The notes under the pieces were generated by a model, which was not told the DNA's origin, made no database searches, and saw only the letters and a list, made by a program, of their open reading frames with translations. Below are positions 17,584 through 26,702 of a DNA stretch of 64,000 nucleotides, in pieces; within the stretch, counting starts at the first letter, position 1, and the number at the start of each line of letters is the position of its first letter. Made by a program: the position numbers and the translations under genes. This DNA comes from NZ13-RE01 sp049718665 (GTDB lineage Bacteria; Dictyoglomota; Dictyoglomia; Dictyoglomales; Dictyoglomaceae): positions 11,637 to 75,636 of the forward strand of contig JBNARO010000003.1 of assembly GCA_049718665.1 (NCBI GenBank). Direction: 5' to 3'.

Positions 17584-18513
17584 CTATTCATAACGAATTC
17601 TTGGATCAATTAGAGCATAAGATAGATCAACTATTAGATTTGCAATTATATAGATAAAAGCTATAAAAATAACCGTTCCTTGAATTACTGGGAGATCCCT
17701 ATCAAGAATTCCTTGAACAGTTAGTCTTCCAAGTCCTGGCCATGCAAAGATTGTTTCAGTAAGAACCGCACCAGTAAGAAGATCTCCTACCACCATCCCT
17801 GCATAGGTAACTACTGGAATGAGAGCATTTCTTAAGGCATGCTTAAAAATAACTAATCTTTCTGAAACTCCTTTTGATCTCGCTGTTATTATATACTCCT
17901 GTCTAATAACCTCTAACATTGAAGATCTTGCAAGACGAGCAAAATATGCTGCAGGTCTTGTCCCTAAAGCTATAGCTGGTAATACTACTGCTTTTAATCC
18001 ATATTCACTCACATATCCCCCTAAAGGAAACCATCCAAGATTAAAACCAAATATTAATAAAAGAATAATTCCTACCCAATAAACTGGAGCAGAAACTCCA
18101 AGTAAAGCAATGACCATAGCTATATAATCAAAAGCTGAATATTGTTTAACAGCTGAAATAATTCCTGCTGTTACACCAATTCCAACTGCTATAATAAAAG
18201 AAAATGACGCCAAAAGTGCGGTAGCTTTAAATCTTTCCAATATGGATTCTAATACTGGGATATTAGTCTTAAAAGACCTTCCAAAATCAAACTTAATTAT
18301 TCTTCCTAAGAACATGAAATATTGAATATACCAAGGCTTATCTAAGCCCCAAGCCTTTCTAATTTGAGCTAAGACCTCTGCGTCTGCTCTTTGCCCCGCA
18401 ATTAAACGCGCAGGATCTCCAGGAGCTATAAAAAATAAAGCAAAAGTAATCAGTGATACCCCTAAAAATACAGGTATTGCTTGAAGTAATCTTCTAACAA
18501 AGTACCTATACAA
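17584..18513 (-). CDS. Oligopeptide/dipeptide ABC transporter permease, DppB/OppB type
   Basis: Partner permease of 309 residues, with the hallmark start YFVRRLLQAIPVFLGVSLITF, six predicted membrane segments, and the EAA loop ARSKGVSERLVIFKHALRNALIP. The start is a TTG, with GGAGG 11 bases upstream. An ATG lies closer to that ribosome site but in another frame and reaches a stop after four codons (ATG GAA CTT GTA TAG). The real initiation may therefore be weak, possibly limiting permease relative to binding protein. Confidence 0.92.
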   Translation of the reverse strand: MYRYFVRRLLQAIPVFLGVSLITFALFFIAPGDPARLIAGQRADAEVLAQIRKAWGLDKPWYIQYFMFLGRIIKFDFGRSFKTNIPVLESILERFKATALLASFSFIIAVGIGVTAGIISAVKQYSAFDYIAMVIALLGVSAPVYWVGIILLLIFGFNLGWFPLGGYVSEYGLKAVVLPAIALGTRPAAYFARLARSSMLEVIRQEYIITARSKGVSERLVIFKHALRNALIPVVTYAGMVVGDLLTGAVLTETIFAWPGLGRLTVQGILDRDLPVIQGTVIFIAFIYIIANLIVDLSYALIDPRIRYE

Positions 18514-18543
18514 GTTCCATTTTTCCTCCTTCCTTTAAAATTG

Positions 18544-18573
18544 GGGGAGGTAAGATAAGAGTCTTACCTCCCC
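18544..18573 (-). terminator. Hairpin between oligopeptide-binding protein gene and permease genes
   Basis: A perfect 12-bp stem (GGGGAGGTAAGA with its complement, 6-base loop). On the minus strand it is followed by CCAATTTTAAAGG, so the U-tract is poor. It is more likely an mRNA 3'-stabiliser or partial terminator, favouring binding protein over permease, than a full stop. Confidence 0.65.
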
Positions 18574-18584
18574 ATTAATAATTC

Positions 18585-20150
18585 TTATTTCTTAGATAAC
18601 CAAACTACTCTATATCTTACCCCAGAAAGTCCAGTTAATGGATCTACATATAATCCATGCACCCATGGTTGATAGATTGGTTGCGATACATAGTAATAAA
18701 TAGGAACTACAGGCATATCTTCTAATATTAATTTTTCTGCCTCATTGTAATACTTCACTCTTAATTTCCAATTAGAAAATTTCCTTGCTTTATCTGTTAG
18801 TTCATCAACCTTAGGATTCTTATAGAAGCTGTGGTTTCCTGCTTCGCCAAAGTTCTTTGAGTTAAATAATACCCATAGGAAGTTATCTGGATCAATATAG
18901 TCTGCAACCCATCCAAGACGATATACTGGAAGTTCTCCTTTATCTAATAAATCAAGATATACTGCCCAATCATAATTCTGCAATTTTGCTTTAATTCCAA
19001 TTTCTGCTAAATTAGCCTGTATTGCTTCCATAATTCTTTGATGAGCCTTACTAGTATTGTAATATATAGTAATTTCAGGAAGACCCTTTCCTCCAGGATA
19101 ACCTGCCTTTTCTAACAAATTCTTTGCTTCTGCAGGATTATAGCTAAAGTTTTCTTTTGCCCAATTATACAGTTCTTTGCTAAATCCTGGCATAGATGGT
19201 GGAAGTATTGTATAAGCAACCTCAGCTCTCCCCCTACGAATAACTTTCACTATAGATTCCTTATCAATAGCTCGTGCAATTGCCCATCTAAGATATTTGT
19301 TATCAAGAGGCTTCTTTTGGACGTTAAATCCTAAATAATAGAAACCAATTATAGGTTTACTAAGAATATATGGTTTATATTTTGGATCATTACTTACTCT
19401 ATCCCATTCAGGATCTGGAATACCAGTAATATCTAATAATCCTTTCTCGAAGTTAAGGAAATCAACTTGCTCATCTGGAATAATTGCCCATTCAATAGCA
19501 TCAGTATATGGTCTTCCTCTAAAGTATTTTAAGTTAGCTTTTACTCTTATTTTTACATCATGTTTCCATTCATCAAATATATATGCTCCAGTTCCTACAG
19601 GCTTTACTGCGAAATCTTTTCCAAGCCTTTCTACCTCCTCCTTAGGTACTACCCAGAAGCAAGAATATGTTAAGGTTGATAAGAAGGGGGCAAAAGGTTC
19701 TTTTAATGTGATTTCTAAGATATATTTACTCTTTGCTCTTACACTCTTAATAGGTTCGGTAAAGTTTGCTCTGGGAGATGCGGTCTTTGGATCCATAACT
19801 CTTTTTATAGAATATACAAAATCTTCTGCGGTAACCTTCCTTCCATTGTGAAAGTAGACATTATCTCTCAAATAGAAAGTATAGGTTAGACCATCTTTTG
19901 ATATGCTCCAACTTTTTGCAATAGCGGGTACTACTTCTCCATCAGGATTATATTCTACTAATCCATCAAAAATTTGCCTTGCTACCTCATCAGAAGCGGT
20001 ATCAGTAATCATTGCGGGATCTAAGGTTGGAGGGTCATTAATAAGGCTTCTTCTTAGAACTCCTCCATACTGGGGAGTTTGTGCTAAAGAAGAGCCTGTC
20101 AACAAAGTAATCAAAAAAGCTAATAATAAAACAATTGTTAAACGCTTCAT
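18585..20150 (-). CDS. Oligopeptide/dipeptide-type ABC transporter substrate-binding protein (family 5)
   Basis: Secreted binding protein of 521 residues. The signal peptide is about 1-23 (hydrophobic core ending SSLAQ). No lipobox Cys is present, as in the BMP protein. The SBP_bac_5 signature is seen in GGVLRRSLINDPPTLDPAMITDTASDEVARQIFDGLVEYNPDG and TYTFYLRDNVYFHNGRKVTAEDFVYSIKRVMDP. The ligand could be peptides or oligosaccharides, since many family 5 proteins in thermophiles bind sugars. It has an AGGAGG ribosome site. Permeases follow after a hairpin. Confidence 0.93.
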   Translation of the reverse strand: MKRLTIVLLLAFLITLLTGSSLAQTPQYGGVLRRSLINDPPTLDPAMITDTASDEVARQIFDGLVEYNPDGEVVPAIAKSWSISKDGLTYTFYLRDNVYFHNGRKVTAEDFVYSIKRVMDPKTASPRANFTEPIKSVRAKSKYILEITLKEPFAPFLSTLTYSCFWVVPKEEVERLGKDFAVKPVGTGAYIFDEWKHDVKIRVKANLKYFRGRPYTDAIEWAIIPDEQVDFLNFEKGLLDITGIPDPEWDRVSNDPKYKPYILSKPIIGFYYLGFNVQKKPLDNKYLRWAIARAIDKESIVKVIRRGRAEVAYTILPPSMPGFSKELYNWAKENFSYNPAEAKNLLEKAGYPGGKGLPEITIYYNTSKAHQRIMEAIQANLAEIGIKAKLQNYDWAVYLDLLDKGELPVYRLGWVADYIDPDNFLWVLFNSKNFGEAGNHSFYKNPKVDELTDKARKFSNWKLRVKYYNEAEKLILEDMPVVPIYYYVSQPIYQPWVHGLYVDPLTGLSGVRYRVVWLSKK

Positions 20151-20205
20151 AGCTTAACCTCCTTTAAAATTTATTTTTTATGGGAAAACTTAAAAACTCA
20201 TCCCC

Positions 20206-20427
20206 TTATCTTATTAAGAATAATAAAGTAGAAGTTATCATAAAAAGAATTGCTAAAACTATGGTGGCTTGTTTCAAGGTTTTTTCCATTTTTCTCTTTG
20301 CCTTATAAAAGATTGATTGCCCTCCTCCAATAAATCCTAAACCTTCTCCTACTTCAGATTGAAACAATATCACAGCTATTAGCCCTATTGATATTAAAAA
20401 GTGGAAAATTAAAAGTACTGTAAACAT
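20206..20427 (-). CDS. secG: Preprotein translocase subunit SecG
   Basis: Auxiliary subunit of the SecYEG channel. The 73 residues have two membrane helices (about 2-20 and 52-71) and the conserved loop QSEVGEGLGFIGGGQSIFYKAKRKMEKTL. It lies 25 bp after tpiA in the pgk-Roadblock-tpiA-secG run, an order like that of many Firmicutes, where secG follows glycolytic genes. Confidence 0.93.
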   Translation of the reverse strand: MFTVLLIFHFLISIGLIAVILFQSEVGEGLGFIGGGQSIFYKAKRKMEKTLKQATIVLAILFMITSTLLFLIR

Positions 20428-20452
20428 AGTTCTATTCTCTCCTCTTTATTAT

Positions 20453-21202
20453 TTAAATTTTTACTATCTCCCAGAAAGTTTGAGGATTTAAACTCGCTCC
20501 TCCCACCAAAGCTCCATCTATTTCAGGCTGAGACAAGAATTCAGAAATATTTTTAGGATTTACACTTCCACCATACTGGATTCTTACTTGCTGAGAAACA
20601 TTATCTGAATATTTTTCTTTTATAAGTTTCCTTATCAATAAAGCAACTTCATTAGCATCTTCTCCTTTAGCGGAATGTCCTGTTCCAATTGCCCAAACAG
20701 GCTCATATGCAATGACAAGTTTTTTCACTTTTTCATCATCTAATCCTTCTAAGGCTCCATTTATCTGTTTTATAATAACTTCTTCTGTCTTTCCTTTTTG
20801 TCTTTCTTCCCACTTCTCTCCTACACAAAGAATTGGTATAAGCTCATGTTCAAAAGCTGATTTTAATTTTTTGTTAATAGTTTCCTCAGTCTCTCCAAAA
20901 TATTGTCTCCTTTCAGAATGTCCAATAATTACATATTCACATCCTAAATCTTTTAACATAATAGGAGAAATTTCACCTGTAAAAGCACCCTCTTTTTCCC
21001 AAAAGAGATTTTGAGCGCCTAATTTATATGGTGAATCTTTTATAAAATCCCTTACCACAAAAAGGGAAGTAAAAGGAGGACATATAACTACCTCTTTTTC
21101 AGTATAGTTTTGAGAGAGAGACAAAAATTCTCTTAAAAAATCTTCTGTATCTTTTGTAGTCTTATACATTTTCCAATTAGCAGCAATTATTTTCTTTCTC
21201 AA
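20453..21202 (-). CDS. tpiA: Triosephosphate isomerase
   Basis: Interconverts dihydroxyacetone phosphate and glyceraldehyde 3-phosphate. The 249 residues contain all active-site elements: Lys in IAANWKMYK, His in VIIGHSERR, Glu in VIAYEPVWAIGTG, and the loop-8 phosphate motif GGASL. It sits between the Roadblock gene and secG, downstream of pgk. Confidence 0.97.
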   Translation of the reverse strand: MRKKIIAANWKMYKTTKDTEDFLREFLSLSQNYTEKEVVICPPFTSLFVVRDFIKDSPYKLGAQNLFWEKEGAFTGEISPIMLKDLGCEYVIIGHSERRQYFGETEETINKKLKSAFEHELIPILCVGEKWEERQKGKTEEVIIKQINGALEGLDDEKVKKLVIAYEPVWAIGTGHSAKGEDANEVALLIRKLIKEKYSDNVSQQVRIQYGGSVNPKNISEFLSQPEIDGALVGGASLNPQTFWEIVKI

Positions 21203-21217
21203 TTTTACCCCCTCTTT

Positions 21218-21574
21218 CTACAAGATTCTCATAAGTTTATATACACCCTTTTTCACGCTATTTCTTATCTTTCCTAAATTTGCACCAGGAGTTGTGACAG
21301 CAACCAGCACCGCAGGTTTTCCCTCTATGGGCACTAAAAAAACTGCTCCTTCTTCAAAAATAATTACAACTTCTTTTGTATTTCCCTTTACTAATTCTGT
21401 TCCAATCATTGATGTTGCTCTTAAACCACCAGAAGCTACTGCTCCTAAGGCTTCCACATCAGAAGAATCTTTTGCAGAGCTTTCTATCACTAATCCATCC
21501 TCGCTGGCTAAAAGAGAAATCTGAACCCCCTCAGTTTTAATAATTTCTTCTAAAATTTCTTTTATATCCGCCAA
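21218..21574 (-). CDS. Roadblock/LC7 (MglB-like) domain protein
   Basis: A single-domain, 118-residue Roadblock/longin-type protein (IKTEGVQISLLASEDGLVIESSAKDSSDVEALGAVASGGLRATSMIGTEL ... VVIIFEEGAVFLVPI). These usually dimerise and act on small Ras-like GTPases (MglA type) or as scaffolds. No GTPase gene is beside it. It sits inside a glycolytic operon between pgk and tpiA, with 15-30 bp gaps, so it is co-transcribed with central metabolism genes. Confidence 0.88.
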   Translation of the reverse strand: MADIKEILEEIIKTEGVQISLLASEDGLVIESSAKDSSDVEALGAVASGGLRATSMIGTELVKGNTKEVVIIFEEGAVFLVPIEGKPAVLVAVTTPGANLGKIRNSVKKGVYKLMRIL

Positions 21575-21603
21575 ACTTCCCCCCTAAATCAAATTAATTT
21601 TTT

Positions 21604-22794
21604 TTATTTATCTAAAAGAACAGCTATTCCAGGCAAAACTTTCCCTTCTAAGAATTCTAAAGAAGCTCCTCCTCCTGTGGAGATATGAGTAAATTTATCT
21701 TCTAAACCGAATTTAGAGACAGCAGCTGCGGTATCTCCTCCACCTACAATGCTTACACAATTTTTATTATTAGTAATAGCCTTTGCAATCTCTCTTGTCC
21801 CTTCTGCAAATTTGTCAATTTCAAAAATTCCCATAGGGCCATTCCATATTATTGTCCGTGCTTGAGCTATTTCTTTACTGAATTTTTCTATAGATTTTGG
21901 ACCAATATCTACTCCAATATCATCAGGTTCAAATTCACCAATATTTTTAATAGTAATAGGAGCATTCTCTGATATTTCTTTAACCACCACTGCATCTTCA
22001 GGAAGAAGAAGTTTTACTCTCTTCTCTTCAGCCATTTTTATGAATTCCTTCGCTAAATCTACTTTATCTTCCTCCAGTTTTGATTTTCCTACCTCATACC
22101 CTTGCGCCTTTAAAAAAGTAAACATCATGCCTCCGCCAATAATTAACGTATCTACTTTCTCTAAAAGATTTTTAATAACTCCTATCTTATCAGAAACTTT
22201 TGCTCCGCCAAGAATACATACAAAAGGTCTTTCAGGACTCTCTAAGGCTTTCCCCATAATCTCTATTTCTTTTTTGACTAAAAGTCCTGCAACTGCAGGA
22301 AGATATTTAGCCACTCCCGCGGTAGATGCATGAGCTCTATGAACTGTTCCAAAGGCATCATTTACATAGATATCCCCAAGTTTTGCTAATTTTTTAGCAA
22401 ATTCTGGATCATTAGCTTCCTCTTCCTTGTAAAAACGGAGGTTTTCAAGAAGAATAACTTGGGAAGGGTTCGTATTCTCCACTTCTTTTTCTACTTCTTC
22501 TCCAATACAGTCATTTAATTTCTTAACAGGTCTTCCCAAAAGTTCACTCAATCTTTTAGCAACAGCATCTAATCTTAAATCATCTTGAATTCCTTTGGGT
22601 CTTCCAAGGTGAGACATTAAAATTACCTTTGCCTGTTTTTCTATTAGATATTGAATTGTAGGTAAAGCTTCTCTTATTCTTCTATCATCAGTTATAACTC
22701 CATCTTTAATAGGAACATTAAAATCAACTCTTACTAAAACTCTTTTATTTCTTAATTCTTCATCTTTCAAATCCAAAATAGTTTTTTTCGCCAT
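21604..22794 (-). CDS. pgk: Phosphoglycerate kinase
   Basis: Glycolytic kinase: 1,3-bisphosphoglycerate + ADP gives 3-phosphoglycerate + ATP. It has 396 residues and both domains: N-terminal RVLVRVDFNVPIKDG and LMSHLGRPKG for substrate, C-terminal WNGPMGIFEI and the nucleotide loop VGGGDTAAAV, ending GGGASLEFLEGK. It is not fused to tpiA, unlike Thermotoga. First gene after the promoter at 22819-22846. Confidence 0.97.
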   Translation of the reverse strand: MAKKTILDLKDEELRNKRVLVRVDFNVPIKDGVITDDRRIREALPTIQYLIEKQAKVILMSHLGRPKGIQDDLRLDAVAKRLSELLGRPVKKLNDCIGEEVEKEVENTNPSQVILLENLRFYKEEEANDPEFAKKLAKLGDIYVNDAFGTVHRAHASTAGVAKYLPAVAGLLVKKEIEIMGKALESPERPFVCILGGAKVSDKIGVIKNLLEKVDTLIIGGGMMFTFLKAQGYEVGKSKLEEDKVDLAKEFIKMAEEKRVKLLLPEDAVVVKEISENAPITIKNIGEFEPDDIGVDIGPKSIEKFSKEIAQARTIIWNGPMGIFEIDKFAEGTREIAKAITNNKNCVSIVGGGDTAAAVSKFGLEDKFTHISTGGGASLEFLEGKVLPGIAVLLDK

Positions 22795-22818
22795 TTCCTT
22801 TCCTCCTTTCTTTTAAAT

Positions 22819-22846
22819 ATTATAGGATTGTAGAATATTTTGTCAA
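22819..22846 (-). promoter_or_regulatory. pgk operon promoter
   Basis: Exact consensus TTGACA (22841-22846) and TATAAT (22819-22824) with a 16-base spacer on the minus strand. It begins right after the yvcK stop. Strong constitutive expression of pgk-Roadblock-tpiA-secG is expected. Confidence 0.85.
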
Positions 22847-22847
22847 T

Positions 22848-23822
22848 TTAAAATTCCTTAATAAAATTAGTTAGAATAAACCTTGCTAATTTATCAGCAT
22901 CATGCCTTACTAAATCACTTTCACTTATAAAATGACCTGCTAAAACTTTTACATTAAACCTTTTAAAATTTTCTAAATCTGGCTTAACAATATCCGCTCC
23001 AGAATTTCTATATTTCTCTAAAAGTTCTTCCTTAGGAAGCTGAGTATTTACAATTACATAATTCACAGGAACAAAACCTAAGTGATCTACTATAGCAGAA
23101 AGATGGTCTGACGCAGAAAATCCTGTAGTTTCATGAGGCTGAGTCATGACATTGCATATATAAATTTTAGGCACCCTTGCCTCTTTTATTGCGTTTTTAA
23201 TTTCATCTATTAATAAGTTTGGAAGGATACTTGTAAAAAGACTTCCAGGTCCAATGATTATTAAATCTGAATTTCTTAAAGCCTCTACCGCTTCTGGGGT
23301 TGCTTTTATAGGAGAGGAGGAAATAAGAGATAGTTTTTTAATTCTTCCTTCTTTATATGAAGATATAGCAGTCTCTCCAATAATTTCTACCCCATTATCA
23401 AAGATTGCCTTTAATTTTACTTTACACAAAGTAGAAGGAAAAACTTGACCTTTAATTGCTAAAACTTTACTTGCCTCTTTTACTCCTAAGAGAAAATCAC
23501 CAAGAATAGAGGACATGGCAACTAAAAAAATATTCCCAAAGGAATGTCCTTTAAGATCACCATTGTTAAATCTATACTGAAAAAGTTTCGTCATTAAAGC
23601 CTCTTCATCTGCTAATGCTACTAAACAGTTTCTTATATCCCCAGGAGGTAAGACATCTAAATCTTTGCTTAATCTTCCAGAGCTCCCCCCGTCATCACTT
23701 ACAGTTACTATAGCACTTAATCTTAGAGGATATTTTTTTAAACCTCTAAGTATTGTGGACAGTCCTGTCCCACCACCAATAACAGTAATAGAAGGATAAT
23801 TTTTCTCTTTATCACGAAACAT
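22848..23822 (-). CDS. yvcK: YvcK/CofD-like gluconeogenesis factor
   Basis: A 324-residue protein of the CofD-like UDP-sugar-binding family, linked to carbon metabolism and envelope synthesis in Bacillus. Motifs are ITVIGGGTGLSTILRGLKKYP, the VTVSDDGGSSGRLSKDLDVLPPGDIRNCLVAL signature and IGPGSLFTSILPNLL. It overlaps rapZ by 11 bp. In Firmicutes rapZ-yvcK is followed by whiA, but here pgk follows behind its own promoter. Confidence 0.93.
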   Translation of the reverse strand: MFRDKEKNYPSITVIGGGTGLSTILRGLKKYPLRLSAIVTVSDDGGSSGRLSKDLDVLPPGDIRNCLVALADEEALMTKLFQYRFNNGDLKGHSFGNIFLVAMSSILGDFLLGVKEASKVLAIKGQVFPSTLCKVKLKAIFDNGVEIIGETAISSYKEGRIKKLSLISSSPIKATPEAVEALRNSDLIIIGPGSLFTSILPNLLIDEIKNAIKEARVPKIYICNVMTQPHETTGFSASDHLSAIVDHLGFVPVNYVIVNTQLPKEELLEKYRNSGADIVKPDLENFKRFNVKVLAGHFISESDLVRHDADKLARFILTNFIKEF

Positions 23823-24696
23823 CTTTAGAAATATCTCTATGAAATACCTTTACAGGATATTTTTGAGAGAGATAATCTGCTAAAACTTGAGCTATAACCA
23901 CTGCTCTATGTCTTCCTCCTGTGCAACCTATAGATATATTTAAGTGTGTTTTCCCTTCCTCTTGATATAATGGGATTAAAAAATCTAATAAATTTTTCAC
24001 ATGGCTTAGAAATTCTTGAGCTTCTTTACTATTTAACACATATTCCTTTACTTTATTAGATTCTCCAGAAAGAAATCTTAAATTTGGATCATAATAAGGA
24101 TTTGGCAAAAATCTTACATCGAAGATAAGATGGGAATCTAAAGGAATCCCATATTTAAAACCAAAAGAATATATAGTGATCAGAAGATGAGTTTTAGATG
24201 TAAGTGTTAATCCCTCAATATATTCTAAGATTTTTTCTCTTAATAACTTCGCTGGTAGATTACTTGTATCAAGGATATGAGTTGCTAAATTTCTTATTTC
24301 TTGTAATCTTTGTTTCTCCAATCTAATACTTTCTAAGATTCCTCTTCCCTCTTTTGATAAAGGATGTCTTCTCCGCGTCTCATTATATCTTTTTATTAAA
24401 GTTTCTTCATCCGCTTCTAAAAATAAAAGCATGTATTTTATATAATATTTCTTTAAGTTCTCAAATATATCTTTAAAATTTTGTAAAAACTCTTCACTCC
24501 TTATATCTGTCACTAAAGCTACTTGAGAAATTTTTCCATCAGTATTCATACATAATTCTACTAATGTGGGAATAAGATTAGGAGGGAGGTTGTCTACACA
24601 AAAAAATCCTATATCTTCCAAAATATGTAAAGCTTCAGATTTTCCTGCTCCTGATAAACCTGTTATAATTATTAATTGGAAATTATTTTTTTCCAT
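23812..24696 (-). CDS. rapZ: RNase adapter protein RapZ (YvcJ-like nucleotide-binding protein)
   Basis: P-loop protein of 294 residues. Walker A is GLSGAGKS near residues 14-21, and the GFFCVDNLPPNLIPTLVEL and SIGCTGGRHRAVVIA signatures are clear. In E. coli the family guides GlmZ decay; in Bacillus it is a GTPase/ATPase of unclear role. The ATG has no ribosome site and lies only 7 bases below a TATAAT, so translation is probably leaderless. Confidence 0.93.
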   Translation of the reverse strand: MEKNNFQLIIITGLSGAGKSEALHILEDIGFFCVDNLPPNLIPTLVELCMNTDGKISQVALVTDIRSEEFLQNFKDIFENLKKYYIKYMLLFLEADEETLIKRYNETRRRHPLSKEGRGILESIRLEKQRLQEIRNLATHILDTSNLPAKLLREKILEYIEGLTLTSKTHLLITIYSFGFKYGIPLDSHLIFDVRFLPNPYYDPNLRFLSGESNKVKEYVLNSKEAQEFLSHVKNLLDFLIPLYQEEGKTHLNISIGCTGGRHRAVVIAQVLADYLSQKYPVKVFHRDISKDVS

Positions 24697-24703
24697 GGTC
24701 TTT

Positions 24704-24732
24704 ATTATACATTAAAATTAAGATAAAATAAA
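24704..24732 (-). promoter_or_regulatory. rapZ promoter giving a leaderless transcript
   Basis: Minus-strand -10 TATAAT at 24704-24709, with only a weak TTTATT -35 at 24727-24732 (17-base spacer). The rapZ ATG begins 8 bases below the -10, where the start site is expected, so the mRNA should begin at or next to AUG. Confidence 0.55.
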
Positions 24733-24767
24733 GAATTATTCTGAAGCATTATTCGGAGGCTAAAAAT

Positions 24768-26702
24768 ATGAAGAAAAGGTTTACTAAAGAGATTCCATTA
24801 ACTAAAAAGGAGAGTCTTATAAAGAGAATCTTTAAGACTTTACTTTTTGCCTTTGTTGCAATTTTTCTTCTTTCATTTTCTTTTGGTTCTTTATATGTAG
24901 TTGCAGTGCTTAAAGATGCTCCATCTATTGATAAATGGATGAAATTAAGACCTAATGAGACTACCATTATTTATAGCTATGACAACAAGATTCTAGGAAG
25001 ATTATATAAAGAAAATAGAATTATAGTGCCACTTCATAAAATCTCACCATATCTACAAAAATCTGTTATAGTAGCAGAGGATGAAGATTTTTATAATCAT
25101 CCAGGATTTAGTATAAGAGGTATAGTAAGAGCTATTTGGAATGATATTCTTGTAATAGGAAATTCGAAAAGAAGAACTATTCAAGGTGGAAGCACTATAA
25201 CTCAGCAGGTAGCAAAATTACTTTTTCTCTCTCCAGAAAGAACCTTAAGAAGAAAAATTCAAGAATTATATATAGCACTAAAATTAGAGAAATACTATAC
25301 AAAACAGGAGATTTTGGAAATGTATCTTAATTTAATATACTGGGGTAATGGAGCTTATGGGGCAGAAGCTGCAGCACAGACTTATTTTGGAAAATCTGCT
25401 AAGAATTTAAATTTAGAAGAAAGTGCTTTATTGGCAGGCATAATTCCCGCTCCAGAAATATATAATCCATATAAAAATCCTGAAAAGGCTAAAATTGTAA
25501 GAAATATTGTCTTAGAAAAATTATATGAGAAAGGATATATTTCTGAAAAAGAATTTAAAAAAGCATATAATTCTCCAATAAAAGTCCTTCCTCGAAAAAA
25601 TTCGCAAGTCCTTGCCCCTTATTTTTTTGATTACGTAGTTAAAGAGCTTATTCAAAGGTTTGGAAAAGATACGGTATATCAAGGAGGATTAAAAATATAT
25701 ACCACTATTGATTTAAATCTTCAGAAAATAGCAGAAAGCTCTTTGGAAAAGATAATTGAAAGATACGGGAAAAATTATAATGTAACCCAAGGAGCATTAG
25801 TTGCTATAGAGCCTTCTACAGGATATATAAGAGCCTGGGTTGGAGGACTGGATTATGAAAAAAGCCAATTCGATAGAGTAAGTCAGGCGATGAGACAGCC
25901 TGGTTCCGCTTTTAAACCCTTTGTCTATCTTACTGCTATACAAAGAGGTTTTCAGCCTACTGATCTATTAGAAGAAAGAGAAATATCATACAAATTTAAT
26001 AACAAGATTTGGAAGCCTAAAAATTATGACGGAGAACTTCACGGAACAGTAACTTTAGAAGAAGCTCTTAAACATTCTTACAATATTGCTACAATAACTC
26101 TCTTAGAAGAGGTAGGTGTAGGAAATGTAATAAAAAATGCTAAGAGAATGGGAATTGAAAGCTACTTAGAACCAAGCTTAGCTTTAGCTTTGGGTACATC
26201 TGTAGTTACACCTTTGGAATTGACGCGAGCTTATGCGGTTTTAGCAAATGGTGGCTTCAGAATAACTCCAATTGCTATATTAAGAGTTGAAGATAGTAAA
26301 GGAAATGTTTTATTAAGTAATGAACCTCAGTTAGTTCCCGTCTTGGATAGAAATGTTGTAGCAACCTTGGTAAAAATGATGGAAAAAGTAATATTAGAAG
26401 GAACAGGAAAAAGAGCGGATATTGGAAGACCATCTGCAGGAAAAACTGGTACCACTGATGATTATAGAGATGCTTGGTTTATAGGATTTACACCAGAACT
26501 TTGTACTGGTGTTTGGGTAGGAAATGATGATTATTCAAAGACAAAAAATGTAGTAGGAGGGTTTATTCCTGCATTAATTTGGAAAGAATTTATGTCTAAC
26601 GCTCTAAAGAATAAGCCTGTAAGCGATTTTGACTTCTTATATACCCCACTCCCAGAAGAGACTTATACAATACCAAGTACTACGGAGACTCTATCTCCAT
26701 AG
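24768..26702 (+). CDS. Class A penicillin-binding protein (PBP1A-like)
   Basis: Bifunctional peptidoglycan synthase of 644 residues anchored by one N-terminal membrane helix (about 24-49). The glycosyltransferase 51 domain has the catalytic EDEDFYNHPGFS and QGGSTITQQVAK. The transpeptidase has the Ser motif PGSAFKPF, then HSYN, then AGKTGTT. GGAGG lies eight bases before the ATG. It is divergent from rapZ. Its last 23 bp overlap the end of hisIE tail to tail, with no terminator between them. Confidence 0.95.
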   Translation: MKKRFTKEIPLTKKESLIKRIFKTLLFAFVAIFLLSFSFGSLYVVAVLKDAPSIDKWMKLRPNETTIIYSYDNKILGRLYKENRIIVPLHKISPYLQKSVIVAEDEDFYNHPGFSIRGIVRAIWNDILVIGNSKRRTIQGGSTITQQVAKLLFLSPERTLRRKIQELYIALKLEKYYTKQEILEMYLNLIYWGNGAYGAEAAAQTYFGKSAKNLNLEESALLAGIIPAPEIYNPYKNPEKAKIVRNIVLEKLYEKGYISEKEFKKAYNSPIKVLPRKNSQVLAPYFFDYVVKELIQRFGKDTVYQGGLKIYTTIDLNLQKIAESSLEKIIERYGKNYNVTQGALVAIEPSTGYIRAWVGGLDYEKSQFDRVSQAMRQPGSAFKPFVYLTAIQRGFQPTDLLEEREISYKFNNKIWKPKNYDGELHGTVTLEEALKHSYNIATITLLEEVGVGNVIKNAKRMGIESYLEPSLALALGTSVVTPLELTRAYAVLANGGFRITPIAILRVEDSKGNVLLSNEPQLVPVLDRNVVATLVKMMEKVILEGTGKRADIGRPSAGKTGTTDDYRDAWFIGFTPELCTGVWVGNDDYSKTKNVVGGFIPALIWKEFMSNALKNKPVSDFDFLYTPLPEETYTIPSTTETLSP

